Shown here: in pieces, positions 1-14,700 of the stretch
How the letters are laid out: each line of letters opens with the position of its first letter
How positions within the stretch are numbered: position 1 is the stretch's first letter
Origin: Lethocerus indicus
Taxonomy: Eukaryota; Arthropoda; Insecta; Hemiptera; Belostomatidae
NCBI GenBank assembly: GCA_019843655.1
Contig: JACDQD010000010.1
Span: 4,013,637-4,077,636, forward strand
Reading direction: 5' to 3'
DNA length: 64,000 nt
The notes under the pieces: model-generated
The model's input: the letters and a program-made list of their open reading frames with translations, nothing else
Told to the model about the DNA's origin: nothing
Databases searched by the model: none
Program-made: the position numbers and the translations under genes

Positions 1-2131
1 GTATTCTTTAGAATCACTTTCTATATATTTCCGACATCATAAAGCAGTACTTGAAACCAATATGCGGAGGCTTAAAGGTGAAGGATGAGTGGGACCGAGG
101 TGCCAGCTCGGAAGGAGTACGTAGGCCGTATACTGAGCCGAAGGGGCCGGCCTTCGCAGACTGCTCGGCTTGGCAGCGCACAAACAGCTCACAGTTTTAT
201 TAACGAGGCGATCTAATCCGAATCACCCGAATTGAAGACCGCACGGGGTACAGTGGAAAAAAAGAAACAAGTACGAACGGATACGTCCGACGCCCGAATT
301 AGAGCGGAGGCGGTGACGCCGCGGCCAGAGGAAACGGGCAATTGAAAGTTTCACACTTCACAAGAGCCGTTTTTGACACTTGGGGCCACGACCGAGGGTC
401 AATGAGCCCAAAACATCTTTTCAAAAGGACCCCCTTTACTGAATTAATTCAAAGATTTATAGTAGGGCACTTTATACAAGCGAACAGAAGTGTGGTGTCG
501 GTTTGTTTATTATTAATTTATTAACCAATTAGCCCGCAGCGTTAACAGAACAGTTTTCTTTGGAGCATTCATTTCCACCCTTCGAAGTTACATTAATGGT
601 TGAGGAAAGTCGTGACCTGACTATACATCGTGTCTAATGATTCATTTATGTATTGTTTTTACGATTACTGCGAATGCATTTGCATGTAGAAGCACGCTAC
701 AAAATCCCATTGTTCCGCCGACTGCGGCGTCGGCGTTAATTACAATCGTACAGTATCTAGGAACGTTGTTTTAAACTGTTTTCATAGCTTCAGCCGTAAC
801 AAGTTATGTAACCAAAATGACGGTAGTGGTAATTAAAGGTGCACTCTAAGTTGAAATGCAGCCCCACTTGCTTTTGCAAGTTCTATTATACTTCGCAAAA
901 ACTATTCATTTAACAATACTAAGAGTACAATAAATACAGAAATCTTTGAAGGACCGTAAATGCAATGTACATCTGATGACTGAATTAAGCTCATGTACTT
1001 TAAAATTTAACACTGAATGTTGGACGACATATGAAGGAAAAACCTAATGTATTTCCTGTCAAAAGGGAAAACGAGCTGTCCTAGCCATACGATAACGGCG
1101 CCATTTAAAAGTAAAATAAAAAGAAAAGAAAGAATAAATGAATGGCTCGGAATAAACTGAAAGATCACGGGGGCGACATATGCAAATCGACTGAACGGCG
1201 TAAACATTTTCAAACTCTTTGTAGCGGTAGCTTTATAAAAAGTGTCGGAACATAACACTTTTCAACGTACACCCTATTCGGCAGAATAGGCGGCGAGTGA
1301 CGTCGCCAATATATTAACTGAATTTCAGAGTGCGAAGAGTATCAATCACACATCGATCAGAATTGATGAAGAGTTCGCTACGCCCGGTCAGATCGCAAAA
1401 TATCGACCCCCTAATATCCCGTCGTTGGCAGCTTAACTTGGAGAAATATGAACAAGTTGATTTATGCATATATCGTAATTATCTGAAGTGAATTCATTGA
1501 GAAATAGTATTTAAAGCTAAAACTTTTGTATGTCACTGATATATTTCAATACGAGAACAATGTATAAGATACCGATGTTAATGTTTTAAACAGTTTAAAT
1601 GCGCATTTTTATAGTCTTATATAGACTTATTGCGATTCAGTATTACAAATTTTGTTCGTAGTTCCGTTTTTTGTAATTCAGAATTATCTTCTTTACATTA
1701 CTGTTCACATTTTTTTGCAATTGAAACGATTGACGTCCACGGACCTCATATATTAAATTATCGTAGGAGAATGTTGTTCGATTCATAAGAATGAAGACAT
1801 TATCATGGCAAATAAATTGCTATTTTTACAAACCCGGTGCCATATTTCAATATTCACATCATATTCGAATATTCTGCTATGCAGGTTTTTCCTCAAATAT
1901 GAATTCAGTTCAACATTTGCCTCCGGTCTTAAACTCAAAAGGCGCAGAAACGAGCCATCAATTTCGGAAAAGGAGAGAAATATTTCGCCGAATTATCTCG
2001 GTTCGAATTTAAAAACTGGAATATATCCCGAACATAAAAGTTACCCCGACACAAATAGAATAAAGGTACCGCCATAAATACGCCGGGTTCGAAAAGGGGT
2101 CGAGAGCTCGTAAATAAAATTGTCCGTGTCC

Positions 2132-2153
2132 GTGTGTGTGTGTGTGTGTGTGT
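2132..2153. repeat. (GT)n microsatellite
   Basis: An uninterrupted GT dinucleotide run of about 11 units. Confidence 0.9.
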
Positions 2154-3953
2154 TGGAGAAATAATGGATGAAAGAAAACGGAACGGCAAGGTCAAAGAAG
2201 AATGCATCTCGAGATGGATGGTCTTTGCTCCAACGCCAAATAAAAACATCCGCGAGCCCGCTGACGCTATTCGGAACCCAAGGACCCGAAAAGTAGGTGG
2301 GAAATTTCTACCTGCTTTTAGGAGGGTCGGCCACCGTTCACAATTCCCATTAGTCGTCCCCATCAACCTGCTGACGAGGGTGCCTCCACCGAAAGGTACA
2401 AAGGTGCAACTCGGTGGGAGCGTCGAAGATGAAAAAATCCCCCTCATCCACCTGAGCATTTTTCGGGCGAATTCATACTTTCTCCTGTTTATACGGGTAC
2501 GTTGTAAATTGTGAGGATTTTTTTTACGTGAATGCACCTTTATGGTAGGTAAACATATGTACGGCTCACACATGTATGAGTATTTCAAATTTTAAAAGCT
2601 TATTATAGGGAAGGTATCACCCGATAGAGGAATCAATTGCTGCGAAGTATATATATTGTGTATTCACGGCGGTGAAGCGAAATTCTGATTCGAAATTTCA
2701 AAGAAAAATTCAACAGATTAGCGCAGTTCAATAGAAGGTCTCGACAGCTATCTGGGCGAAAGAATCGGGGCTTACAGGGAGCTTCGCAAACTTGTCGCGG
2801 CAAACTTAAACTCAACTGGGATCGAAGGGGGTCGTTGGACCCATACAGTACACGCCTCTGTTGTCCCCGTGCTAGGTTGATTGGGAGGAAAGGAACCGGT
2901 TCCGCTCCGGTAATATCGAAGAAATCGTCCACCGATAAATACTGACAATACTGACCGACTGACCTGCCTAAATAAAATCCAAGCACGGATAGTTGACTGG
3001 AAACAGAAGTGGGGTCGATCAAAGTGAAATAGAGTACAATTCTTAATTGGCACTTAGTAATAAACTGATTAGTGAAACAATATATTAGACGTTGTCGGGG
3101 TTGATAAAATCTGGGCCGAACGGTGGGAGTTACTACCCACCCAACTTTCTGAAACCTCCGGGAGGTTAAAACCGAAGGTCTTGTTCACACTCAGCCAAGA
3201 AGTGCTCTATTCAAATTTCAGAAGCCAAATTTTTGTTAAATTTTAAAATCCTCCTCAAGTCCCAATACAAATTTTCCACCCGTGTTCCTGTGAAAGACTA
3301 AATGAAAATATCTTCTTTTCTCGCGTCGGATTTTCGTCTGCGTTTTACAATATTACGTATGGGTGAGACAACACGGTCTAAGGCCGAGACCAAACAAACG
3401 AGGAACCAAATCACACGCACGTGCGTACTTTTATGTCCATTCGAGAAGGTCTCGACGAAAATTTACTTATTTATTTTCCCCTCATCCCCTGTTCCAGTAG
3501 AGAGCTGCCAATTTACACCATATAATTTAATGGAATAAACGTGGTTCTGCTATGTTTAGCGTGTTATAAAATGACGCACAACGTTCGGTGTTTTTCTTCA
3601 CGTTGCGAGCTATTTTTGAGACATTGCACTCTATTAAAGTGTTTCTAAGCCCAAGTCGTGATCTCACTTATTAAAGCGCTGACTAAGTAAATCGCGCTGA
3701 ACTGTTTTGAAAGTAATTTTGTGCACTGAACACTGTCGTAACTATATTTGGAATTCTAAAAAAAAAGAAAATGGAAAGAAGAGATGCGTGCAAGAGACGA
3801 ATGTTTATCAATTTGAAAAAGTCAACATTTGGAGACAACGGTTGTGACGTCCCCCACAGCCAGAAGGCGCAATACCCACGCCTCACGTTTACCGATACGA
3901 ACCAACAAATAACAGCTCCATTTCAACTCTGCGTTTAAAAAGAACGTGGGTTA

Positions 3954-3956
<3 letters not shown>

Positions 3957-4000
<44 letters not shown>
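3957..4000. repeat. (AT)n microsatellite
   Basis: A 44-nt uninterrupted AT dinucleotide run. The Tyr-Ile repeat seen on translation is only this run read as protein. Confidence 0.95.
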
Positions 4001-4003
<3 letters not shown>

Positions 4004-7000
4004 ATTTCCTGTACTGACCATTCTATTGCAAAACTGTCAATACTGATTACAAAAAATAATAATTGCTTATACTGTCTTCTTAAAAACCGTATAATCATGT
4101 ACACACATTCTAGAGAGCAATTGGTTTTACAATAAATAGCAACGGCAATACCACTCCGCTCATATAATCAAGTGAATGTGGAACACTTCCACAGTTTATC
4201 TGAGAGGCTTGTTTTAATTATAGCTAACTTCGTTGAATTAAACAATGAAGCCAGATAAAAAGTAGCGCTGGAAACGGTTTCAAGATAAAACGACACTTTT
4301 GGTAAGAAATTATAAAAAATATCTTAACTGCTCCACAAAGTTAAGAAACTTCGGCTGTTTCACTTTTGACAACTTTCGTCCGTTAAGTGAAGGTGCAATA
4401 AATCAGTGCGCCGAGAGTTACTTCGCACATTTCATGAAGTGGAAAATGTCCGGTATTTTATTCAGATTTCCTTCGAATTAAAAAAATTGTAATCCCTTGA
4501 TAACATATGATAAGCATGTTACAATAATTAATTTCCTAATGAACAACTAAACAATAAATTAGCCTTCCGATTTCTCTTCGATTTACGTCGCTCAGCTATA
4601 TCAGCGAGGGTAGAACTATCGAATTTTTAAAAACTGGACAGGGCGGACGTTTCGATTTTCTCAAGTGTCTGCGCCTGGTCGTTGGAGTCCCCGCGGGATG
4701 TTTACATAGCGCCGAGTCACCTCAAACACTAGGAACGGCACACGGCCTAATGACCAACCTTGTTTCACTCGAAAAAATAAAATCAAAAAGGAAGACACCG
4801 CCCACCCAATCAGTTCATTTCCTCTACTACATTACTTGTCAATGGGAATCACTCCGTCTTGATAGACCGAGATTTTCCTCTCTCCGTTCGGCAGAACACG
4901 AGAATACAACTAAAGAACATAAAACTGGCGATTGGAGGCAGAAGCTCGAATTAAGATTTGTTAGGGTAATCAAATGAGATTATATGTCTTAGTTGGGGGT
5001 TCTGTCGACTTTGGTGGGGAAAACGCTTAGGTGACTGAGGTACAATCACAAGATGTGACATTGGCACTGCGTAAATATAACTCACTAATTTATTTGTGAT
5101 TGATTTACTTCACGTTCGCTGGTCCTACAATTCCATTTTTGATTAGCGTTAAATGAGTGTAGTCGTCAAGTTGTTTAGATGCTGATAGCTTTGTCCACGG
5201 CAATTGTCAGCAGCTACTCTCATAAATGCTCGGTATATTTTTGTCTGGGAAAATACTTTCGATCCGACCGGCCATTGAATTCCGCTAAATTTATATTTCT
5301 GCTAACAAATATAAACTTGGGTTGATGCGAGAATATTTTTCAGAGCTTTGTTTTTGAAGTCGAACAGCGAGTGCATACGAACTCGAAATGTATTACAGAC
5401 GACGCGATTCAATAAATAAATAAGACGGCCGCGGTCAATGTGGGTCAACCGTACTCTGTTTACCGGAGTTAATCCGCGGCTTTCGTGTTTCCGCGGGGCC
5501 GGCTCATAAATAATGTCCGCGCTTTCGATCGCCGGGTCGGTTCCGATTTCTGGGCTACCGAGATGATAATCGATATCCTTTGATACGTATCGGTCGAGGC
5601 GGATTGGGACGCGAAAAAAAAAACATTGATGTGACAGGTCCGGGTCGCGGGGCGTTAGTTGCCGGAAGGGTTGAATTATGCATGAGTCGAGCAGCCATTA
5701 GCACCGTGAGGCGGTTAAGGGGGGCGTCCATTGCACATTCATTATCTTTTGTCTTCCCCAATTTACCACCCCTTTCTTTCCCCGAAACCCAAATCGTATA
5801 CGATTCCGTCTTGAATACGAATCCGCGGATATTTTGATACTGTTGAAAATAAAAATAATCCATACAATATAATTATAACTTATGGGCCGGGCTGGAAAAG
5901 CAAACTACCGTCTGATTGTAAATGTTTTGTCGTAGCGTAAGACAATCATGAAACAATGCACTAGAAATAATAGCGTGTATTATATTTGTTTATAATTATA
6001 ATTATTGTTTTATTGTATTTAAATCTTAGATATATGATTAAGGAAGTATTCGGCATAGTTGCTATGAAAAATGTGGGTGGGGGTACATATTTAAACTTAT
6101 AAAGTAGGAAAACCGCTTCAGACAAACCCGGCTGCCGGGGGACAAACGTGCCGGCCAAATTTCCAGCCATCTCGTCCAACAAATTTAGACCCCAACACGG
6201 GGCATAAACAACGCCGACTTTGGGTCTCATTAAGGAAATTAACTGGCGGGGAGTTACGCAAAAAAGGAAAACAAACAAAGGAAATGAAGCCGGGCGGGTC
6301 CCGGGTCCTCGCGCCCTATCCGAATTGGACCGCCGGCCGAATTGTTTATTCAAATGCAATTACCGAGTACGGCCTTTTAAGAGGGGGCGAAAAAAAATAG
6401 GGCACGGAGCCTGAAGGCCGGTCCCTTTTGCCGGCGGCGTCCTACCCAGCGGTAGTAGCATGCATAACACATTCCTCTGCGCCCCATGACCCCCCTCTTA
6501 TACCGTATTCGCTCGGGAATTTTTTGATTCATGAATTTATATCGCAGACAACCGAACAATAAAACACCGCTGTAAGCAGTACCTGCAGCTAAAATAAAAT
6601 AACGCGTGGAAATAAGAACGATAAAAATGTACAAAACATTATTCCGGTAAACGATTCAAGTCGAACTTTAAAGAGGAGAAAATGACCAAAAGAAAATTTT
6701 CAAGTTTTTGATAAGTGCCCCTCCGTTGTGGGTGTTTGTCGAAAGAACAGATCATTTTTTAATTCCGAATTTGAATTTGAAACGAATGAAGGTTAATTAA
6801 AATCAGCGAGTCAACAGATTTCAGCTGTTAACGATTTACTTATGATGAAATAGCCCCCGCCGCAACCGTCTACCGGAAAACATTACTCATTCCAACAGAA
6901 TATGGATTGAGCAGTTATAAAAATGCGGCGATTTGTCTGATAATTCAATTAAAAATTTTCGCTCGGATAAATTATCCGATTATAATCCTGCCGATTAAAA

Positions 7001-8439
7001 TTAGACGGCGGCACCTTGACTGTAGCTGATGGATTTATTTATTATTCAAGAGGAAGATCTGTGTAAACGTTTTCTTCTTTATCTCGGGGACCGGGAGCGT
7101 CCCCGCTTAAGTGTTTCCAGTTTAAACACGACATCTAAAAGTCCATTATAAGACGATAAAAAATATGAAAGGAAGGAGCCGGTACGGGAGAGTAAAAGGC
7201 AGAAAAATGAATCTCTACCTTTGTTAGAGTTTTCAATTAGGCCCGGGGCGAGCGCTTTGCCCCCTCTCCGATAACGAACGGACCAATTAAATAGCCATTA
7301 AGATATATACCGGCCGGTACCCTTCGTTTCAACCGGAAACTCGACCCGAAGTACGAACAAAGGGGGGAACAAAAAATAGGCCTATAAAGCGAAACTCAAC
7401 CGCCCCCGCCCCCCTTCCAACCAACTCTACCCCAAAAAAGTTGGCAAATTGAATATTTATTGGGAGCGAGGAAAAAAGGGGTTTTCTATCGGCATAAATA
7501 TGTCGGGCTGAGGTTCATTGTCGACCGCATTCCTTTCGCGTGGCGTAGCCCCCAACGGCTCTGTGGGAAAAGCGCATCTGTTTAAAATAGGGACCGAGAG
7601 TGAGTTATGTACGAAGGATGAAATGTGATCATCGTTAATACGAAGCTTCGGTTATGCGAGTTAACCGATAGGCTTCGGTGGGGCTTCGAGACCAATTAAA
7701 CTAATTAAACTAGCGCTTAAAATATTCCCGAACGTCGGCAGTTTTAATGATGCCCGAAATAAACTCCTATCGCGAAAATTCAACAAAGTAGAAAACGCAA
7801 TATTTTCATCAAATAAACTGTAATAATACCTATATTTTATATTAATTACTACACTGAGGTTATGTCTAGTTAAGGTGAAATTCTCACTTCAACCGTTATA
7901 CGCCAGTGCTGGCCTAATGCCAGTTATAAATATCCTATAAGTCTCCAAAACTAGAAAGGGAGATTGTAGGATACACTGGTAGAGTTCCTCCTTACTCCTT
8001 TACGATCTCCCCTCAAAATAAAGATTATGTACACTAGTTTAAAATAGTACGGGGGGACAATCTGTCTCTCGCTCGTTAGCTATGGGTCCGGACCGGTTTC
8101 AGTCTCTGGCCATCGTCCGTACTATTGGATTAGTATCTGTTAGTCATACTTTACATCGTTAGCATCCCGGTGCTAACGGCAAGCTGCAACTGTAAGCCCG
8201 AGTCTATCGTAATAACTAACCGACCCCGGGAGGAATAGAAAGGAAAATGAAATATGCTATAGATAAATTATCCCGGGTGATATATAAAATATAACACGTT
8301 TACTTTTAAATCTGTTAGTACTTCCAGGGTTGTATCAACACAGACATAGTTAATTAGGATAATAGGAGAAAAAAAAATTATGTCAATCCGACAATCATAT
8401 CCGGGCCGGTTGGTATTTCTGTTATCTCAGGCCTCCGAG

Positions 8440-8625
8440 GGAATAGAGGCGAGAGGCCGGAAAAAAAGGAACGAGAGAAAAGACACTCGAGAAGAAAAAA
8501 CACCGCGGGGATAGCGGAGACTTGTTTGTTCAGCGGCACCACCGAGCCGGGATAATACCGGGAGAGAGAAGAGACATTTAGAGGGAACGGGGAAGAAAGA
8601 GAGAGAGAGACAGAGAAATAGAATG
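8440..8625. other. Purine-rich, GAGAG-containing tract
   Basis: The plus strand is strongly purine-biased over most of this interval, with repeated GAGAG cores (about 8451, 8473, 8561 and 8598) and a short (GA)n run at about 8598-8610. In insects GAGAG is the core recognised by GAGA factor. Whether this tract is bound is inference; it may be simple low-complexity DNA. Confidence 0.5.
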
Positions 8626-11600
8626 AAGAGCCGGAACTCCTCAAGCGGCCTCCAAACAAACCCCGATTAAACCAATTAGAACCAAAGGGGGAAAGGATAT
8701 TCTACCGGCACCTAGAATTGTTACGACACTCCTTCATTGGCCAGCCTTCCTTGGGGGCATACCGTGGTACGGACGATGAATTGGTCCCACAGAACTAGTG
8801 TCGATAAGCAATAATTATTAAATGGCAGTTTTGAAAATTAATTTAGTAAAATGCAAGCAGTATCATATTAAATAGCTTTACGCTGCCGTTTATTCCGTAA
8901 ACAACATCAGAAGTCTAATCCGGGAACATAAAAGTGATGACATTGGAAATCGACTACACAAAATACTGCGTATAGCGAGTTCGTAGGCAGATTAATTCCT
9001 AACTGTTCTAATTATTGTAAGCGGTATGAAATTCATTATTTGAAAAACCGAGCACCTAAAATTATGCCATACTAACGCAACTGCACGAGCTACAGACAGT
9101 CATTTATTAAAAATACATGACTTCATTTTAACATCTCGAATAAATTCTGACTACCTCTCTGTTCCGTCTCAGATAAATTCCTCTGTAAAGTGAAACGCTG
9201 GACTGTTCCTGCGGCACGACTACACAGAAACTTTTTGGCCAATTACACTATTCCCCTACACCCTAAACAAAAAGAAAGATAGAATTTTCCCGTTGAAAAT
9301 TTAATGGGCACTCGAAAAAAAAAGAAAATATCCGACGGACATTAGCCCGCGGGTACGAGAGCCAGCTTAAAGAGAGGCGGACAACAGCTAAAGCCGCCTA
9401 ATTATAGAGCTCTTGTTTGTTGATACTGTGTGCATCCTTCCCGGATTCGAAGGGAGGCGGGGGCGGTGCATCCCGGCACGACCCTTACCCTTAACCCGCC
9501 GCCTCACCGCTCAATTTCGGTCCTTTACACGGCCACGGTTAAACTTGTTAACTCCCAACAACAAGAATGCCCGCATCTCTCGAATAATTCTCAAACTTTG
9601 GACCATCTAAACCAGACTTTAAATTATATAGACTTATACTCTCATAATATCTCATCGTATCTCCTTAGGTACTCCCAAGCCCCGAATTCATGAACAATTT
9701 CTTCGTTATTTACGAAATGTTTTTAATATTAATACAATTTTTTAAGATAAAAATATAAAGTATTATTTAATAAAATACATTTTTTCTTTACGGTTCCCAG
9801 GGTGGCGAACGTTTCTGGATATCGACTATAATATTAACTGTCTGATTTGTATGTTCCAGTTCACTGGTGAAGCGAGAAAAATAATTAGAACATGAATTCC
9901 GAAGCTTTTTATTTGGAAAACAACGTAGACTCGTCCGTAATTGATAAAACGCACTCCAATTTAATCAGATTTATCGAGTGGCGAGTGTCCGTAGTATGAA
10001 AAATATGAATTAAATATTAAATCATTATTCAAATCCAAATTGAGAACAAATTGAACAGAAAATCACAATTGTCAGTTGATTTTAGAAAGGAACATTATAG
10101 GTACATATCCTGTAATTCGATTGATCAATTTTTATCCAAGATATTCATGAAATAGATGGTTGAGAAAACGAATGTTTTCTAGTGGAAGGAAGCTAAAAAT
10201 CATACTGCAAACAATGCTAATACAATGCAAGTAGTTTAATTATATTTAAGTAAATTTGGCGCTATTTAGACGTCTAGAAGGAAACGGTGAAAATCAACTG
10301 AACGTTTCAGTAAAACGGGGTGACTGAAGCAAGAATGGAACACATTTCAAAAGTGGCAACAATACAATGTTAGCCTGCATTTTAATCGTTTTAAAACGGT
10401 ATAACGACAGGAAAATTATTGCGCATTTTTCAAGGCTGAGGTTCGATCACAATTTTTCAGTCTATTTAATGCAGACACGAGAGCGGACCCCTCTATTGGC
10501 AGAGTGACAACACTTCTATTAAAGAGCACGACTCCATTATTTTGAATGGACAATTCCATTCAAAGGGCCGCTTCCAACGGCAAATTTCCAAGGGGGAAAA
10601 AATCCTATTTATTTTATGGTGTCCCTAACCATACTTCAACCTACGCTGTTTTTTCAACGTATTATAGACCGAAAGGGGTCCTGCCCATAAACTGCGTGAT
10701 CGTTACTTTTACATATTTTCCCATTATACACGTTCGTTGAATATATTCGGTTCATTTAATCGTTTTATTGAATCGCGAAATAACTTTAAACCGAAATTTA
10801 ATAATTCTGATCGCTGAACGCGGTAATAATAAAGACCGGTCTTTGAATATGCCGAGTACACGAACCGCAACCCAAGAACACAGGAGTGGAGGGCTCTCCT
10901 TCTCGAACCCAGTCATTGTTTCCAAGCTAATAAAGACCCAAAGGAATCTAGCCCTGGGGGGATTCATTAACGGCCTTTTGTCAAAGGCTTCATCTTTAAA
11001 ACTAAAAACCTTAATTCCGGGAAAACATAAAAAAAGAAAAAAGATCAGAATTAACTAAGGGTATTAATAATAAAAACCGTCCATTAATTGTTAAAAAGTG
11101 GCGTAAGTGGCTCCAAACGGATTTCACCTTACACACTGAAAATCCGGTATAAAGCCCTTCGACATACATATCAAATTGAATGCAAACCAATCAGGTCTGA
11201 TATTAATATAAGAACCATTAAAATTTCCTTTTAAGGCTATCGAAGGGATTTTGCATAACCAATATCCGCGATGGTAATTCGTTGACATAGTACCTCATTT
11301 TTTCCAAATTTATATATAACTTTCACATTACTATATCGTGTATTAGAAAGGAAAATTATTTCCGAAAATTGCTCCAATAAGTTGTGTTGCCGGTGCAAAA
11401 AGTAACAAAATTAGAATTATGCCACAAATGTTCATTACTGTAGGATTGTTGTTTCTTTCTCTTGCTAATTTTTATAGCCTAGAGTGGTGCGTTACACTGA
11501 TTCCAATAAATAAATGCCGAAATTTTAAATATTCGCCACCGGCCGAATGAGGTTCATGCCTGTCGGTTAGTTCAAAACGAACATTTATTCATCGAGAATG

Positions 11601-11640
11601 TGAAAATACTCTTTAGTTTATGAAAGCCTTCTTTTGTGGA

Positions 11641-11770
11641 GGGGGAGCTCCCGTTGGCCGCAAATGACGTAATATCGCGGGCTCTTAAAATAAACACAAA
11701 ACGCCGGCCAATAGTCGCCAACGCGAAAGTCAGTCCGCCACGATGCGGGGCGAATGGGGTTGTATTTTCA
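11641..11770. promoter_or_regulatory. Candidate motif cluster with CRE-like and CCAAT elements
   Basis: A GC-rich patch in AT-rich surroundings carries TGACGTAA (11665-11672), the usual ATF/CREB-type core, and GGCCAATAG with a CCAAT box at 11708-11712. CpGs are frequent. The spacing is promoter-like, but no transcript or open frame begins nearby, so a regulatory role is only a suggestion. Confidence 0.3.
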
Positions 11771-14700
11771 CGAAGTAAGATACTACACTACCGCTGAATA
11801 CAAACAAGTAGGAGAGCCAAATCTGTGTTTCGGTTTCAGACAGACTGAGAACAAATTTCGCAGGTCTGCGATGTGTAACATCTAAGTGGGTACATCAACT
11901 ACAAAACAGCTTTTAGCACAGCTAAACACTGTACGGAGTTTTCCAAGCACGCCTCATAATACGATAAATGAAGACCAGAAATGAAACCGCACGGTTCCTG
12001 AGGGTTTAATACTGGGAATTTTCTTGAAGTAAAATGGTGTGACGAAATATTCAGCTAAACTAGCCGTACGATCCCCAAGGGACAAGAATAGGGTGCTTTG
12101 CTATAATAAAAAATATGACTAAATGAATTAAGGTGATAGATAAATGAGGGAGGATAGATCAAATAATAAGGCACATTACGGGTTCAACTAGAATTGAGAA
12201 AAAGAAGTTTGAACGGAAATATTCGATCTCTCATAAATGCCTTTTGTCTGAAGTTGTCCCTGTCTATTGACTTCAGTCAAGAAAGTTTAATTTCTACGGC
12301 TGAGACACCACCATTAAAAAAAGAACTCAAAGAAACAATTACCACCCGCGAGAAGGAGTTAACTCGGGCGTCCGCGAAACACGGATAATTACCAACGCCC
12401 GATCACTAATTCAGCGCCCGATGCCCGTTTGCCCTTCGAATATAGGACGGGCTCTAATTAAAAAAAATCGATGCATTATCTGTCCGCTAACCAACTGACA
12501 GAGGACGACATATTTAGTACAATTGTCGGATGTGGGGGAGGGAAAAGGGGGACTCGGACAAACATTCGGTTCAGCACGATTCAATTCATTTGGACGGCGG
12601 CTATCGGGAGATTGGTTCGCGGAAGCGGAGCCGGAAGTTAAATAAATATTAACATTCAGATTACGGTGTTCATTCATACACAAAGGCGTGGAACACCAAT
12701 ACTCCAGGGAGGAAAACCGAACACTAAATAAATACGTTAAAATAAATAAATAAATACCTTAATCAAATGAGTAACGGATATTGAACGTGGTGAAAACAAA
12801 ACCTGAAATTGTACGAGCGGTTCTACAAGTGTTTTATAATATTTAACCGTAGTGGGCAAATCACCCTCGGGTATATATAAGAAACAATTTAACGGTAAAC
12901 ATGTTACATGGACTATTAACAAATAACAAAATGTATTGCACAAGTAATGGTTATATTAGAAATTTATGACCAAAGCTCTTAAGTATTATTAAATATAGCT
13001 TAAACATTTTACAACATAATAGGAAATTTATATTTCTACATTCATTACACCTTGATATTTGGCAGGAAATATAATGAAGTTTGAAATACGCTTTGGACCC
13101 TTTTAATGCTTACTTGGGTTGTACATTGCCTCGCGAAACAGTCCTTGCACTGCACTATTCGTTAAGACTATTAAAATCCCATTTTATTTACGACCCGGTT
13201 TATATTCTAGAATATAAACAGGAGGATTATTGTTAATTGATAATCAAGGTATAGGACTGGGAGGAGACGCCTCTTTTAAGGCATTGTCCTCAAATGTTTA
13301 GAAAGTGGTTCGTTTAAACCGGACAATCGTAAAAAGATACGAAAAGATAGATCGACGTCAATTCTAAAGATAACGGAGACCCGATAAACAAATATTCTCC
13401 TTCTTTTTTTTATTCTGTGGCTCATTTGTCCAATAAATAGAATTTCTGGCAACTCTGACACCGATATTTTAAAATAAAGTTTTGAAATTTCTATAAGGAC
13501 ATAGAAGACGGTATAACTGACATGTTTTAATTGAGGATGATTCACGGGACTAAAAGCTATCCGCTGGTACACGCCTCCTATAAAGAGGCGCTACGGTCGG
13601 TACCAATCAAAAGATAAGAGCCGTGACAGACAAATACTCATAACTTTAACTCATTCCGCTCCGCGTTGTGAAATATCGTTACGAGGTTCCACAAAACAAA
13701 CTCAGATTTCAAAGAAAATACGAATCGAAAATGTGTACTAAAATAGAATCGGCCGTACTATTTTAAGCCGCACATCGCATGGATGCGATCTACTTGCGGT
13801 CTACATAAATGTGAGAAAAATATATGTAATAGATACGTTAGTTACAACTAATGCAACAAAAGGCAGTTTGTTATGTGAAGTTCTTTTAAAACACGAGCGG
13901 TAAACTTCAAGGAAGAAGTAATCTATTGTGCGTCGCATAATATAGGTTTAGGTTAGGACATTTTCCCTGTAACATATCCTGAATTATAAATGGCATTTTA
14001 ATAGCTATTATTTATATTATAAAATCTGTAAAAATATTATACCGACAAAATTACCCCCAGAGGATTCGACTGCTTCTTGTTTTAAGAGAATACAAGACGA
14101 GAATTTCATTTGGGACCACAAGGTTCTATTTAAGTACCCGCTCGAAAGGGAAAGAGACAAATATACGTACAGTTATTTCAGTTAAAGGATGATGTCTTCT
14201 TTTTTTTAAAAGAATGGTTTCTGGGCTGGGACGTTTTCATTTTACGGAGTTCACTAAAGCCGATTTCATCTGCTGTATTTATAGTAAGAGGGAAACCGAA
14301 AGGAGAAATAAAGTATCGTCTGACACCCTGACAGGTGAACAAATAAACCGCGGGACGACCCATTTATGGGCCACACAATGTGAACCATACCTATTGCAAC
14401 GTTATTACTGCACTCAATTGCGTTATGTAACTCCTGTTAAGTGAAGAGTAGATAAGGAGACTTATTATGTTCAGTACCGGAATTCAAAATATTTTCTTTA
14501 TTTCTGATACGTTTTGTAACATTTTGCGGTAAACCTCCAAGCCGTCGATGCGCTGTATGAGGCAACTATGAACAATAGATTACTATTCGACTTTTTGCGA
14601 ACGGAAAGTAATGTCGATTTACATTAAATTACAATTCTTAAGTCGCCCGCAGGCTTTCGGTACCGAAAGGTAGAGAAAAAGACCGGCAATTTTGCATACC

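Noticed and set aside
1935..2588. 217-codon minus-strand open frame
   Set aside because: It overlaps comparable open frames on the plus strand, spans the GT microsatellite (read as Thr-His repeats) and has no recognisable domain.
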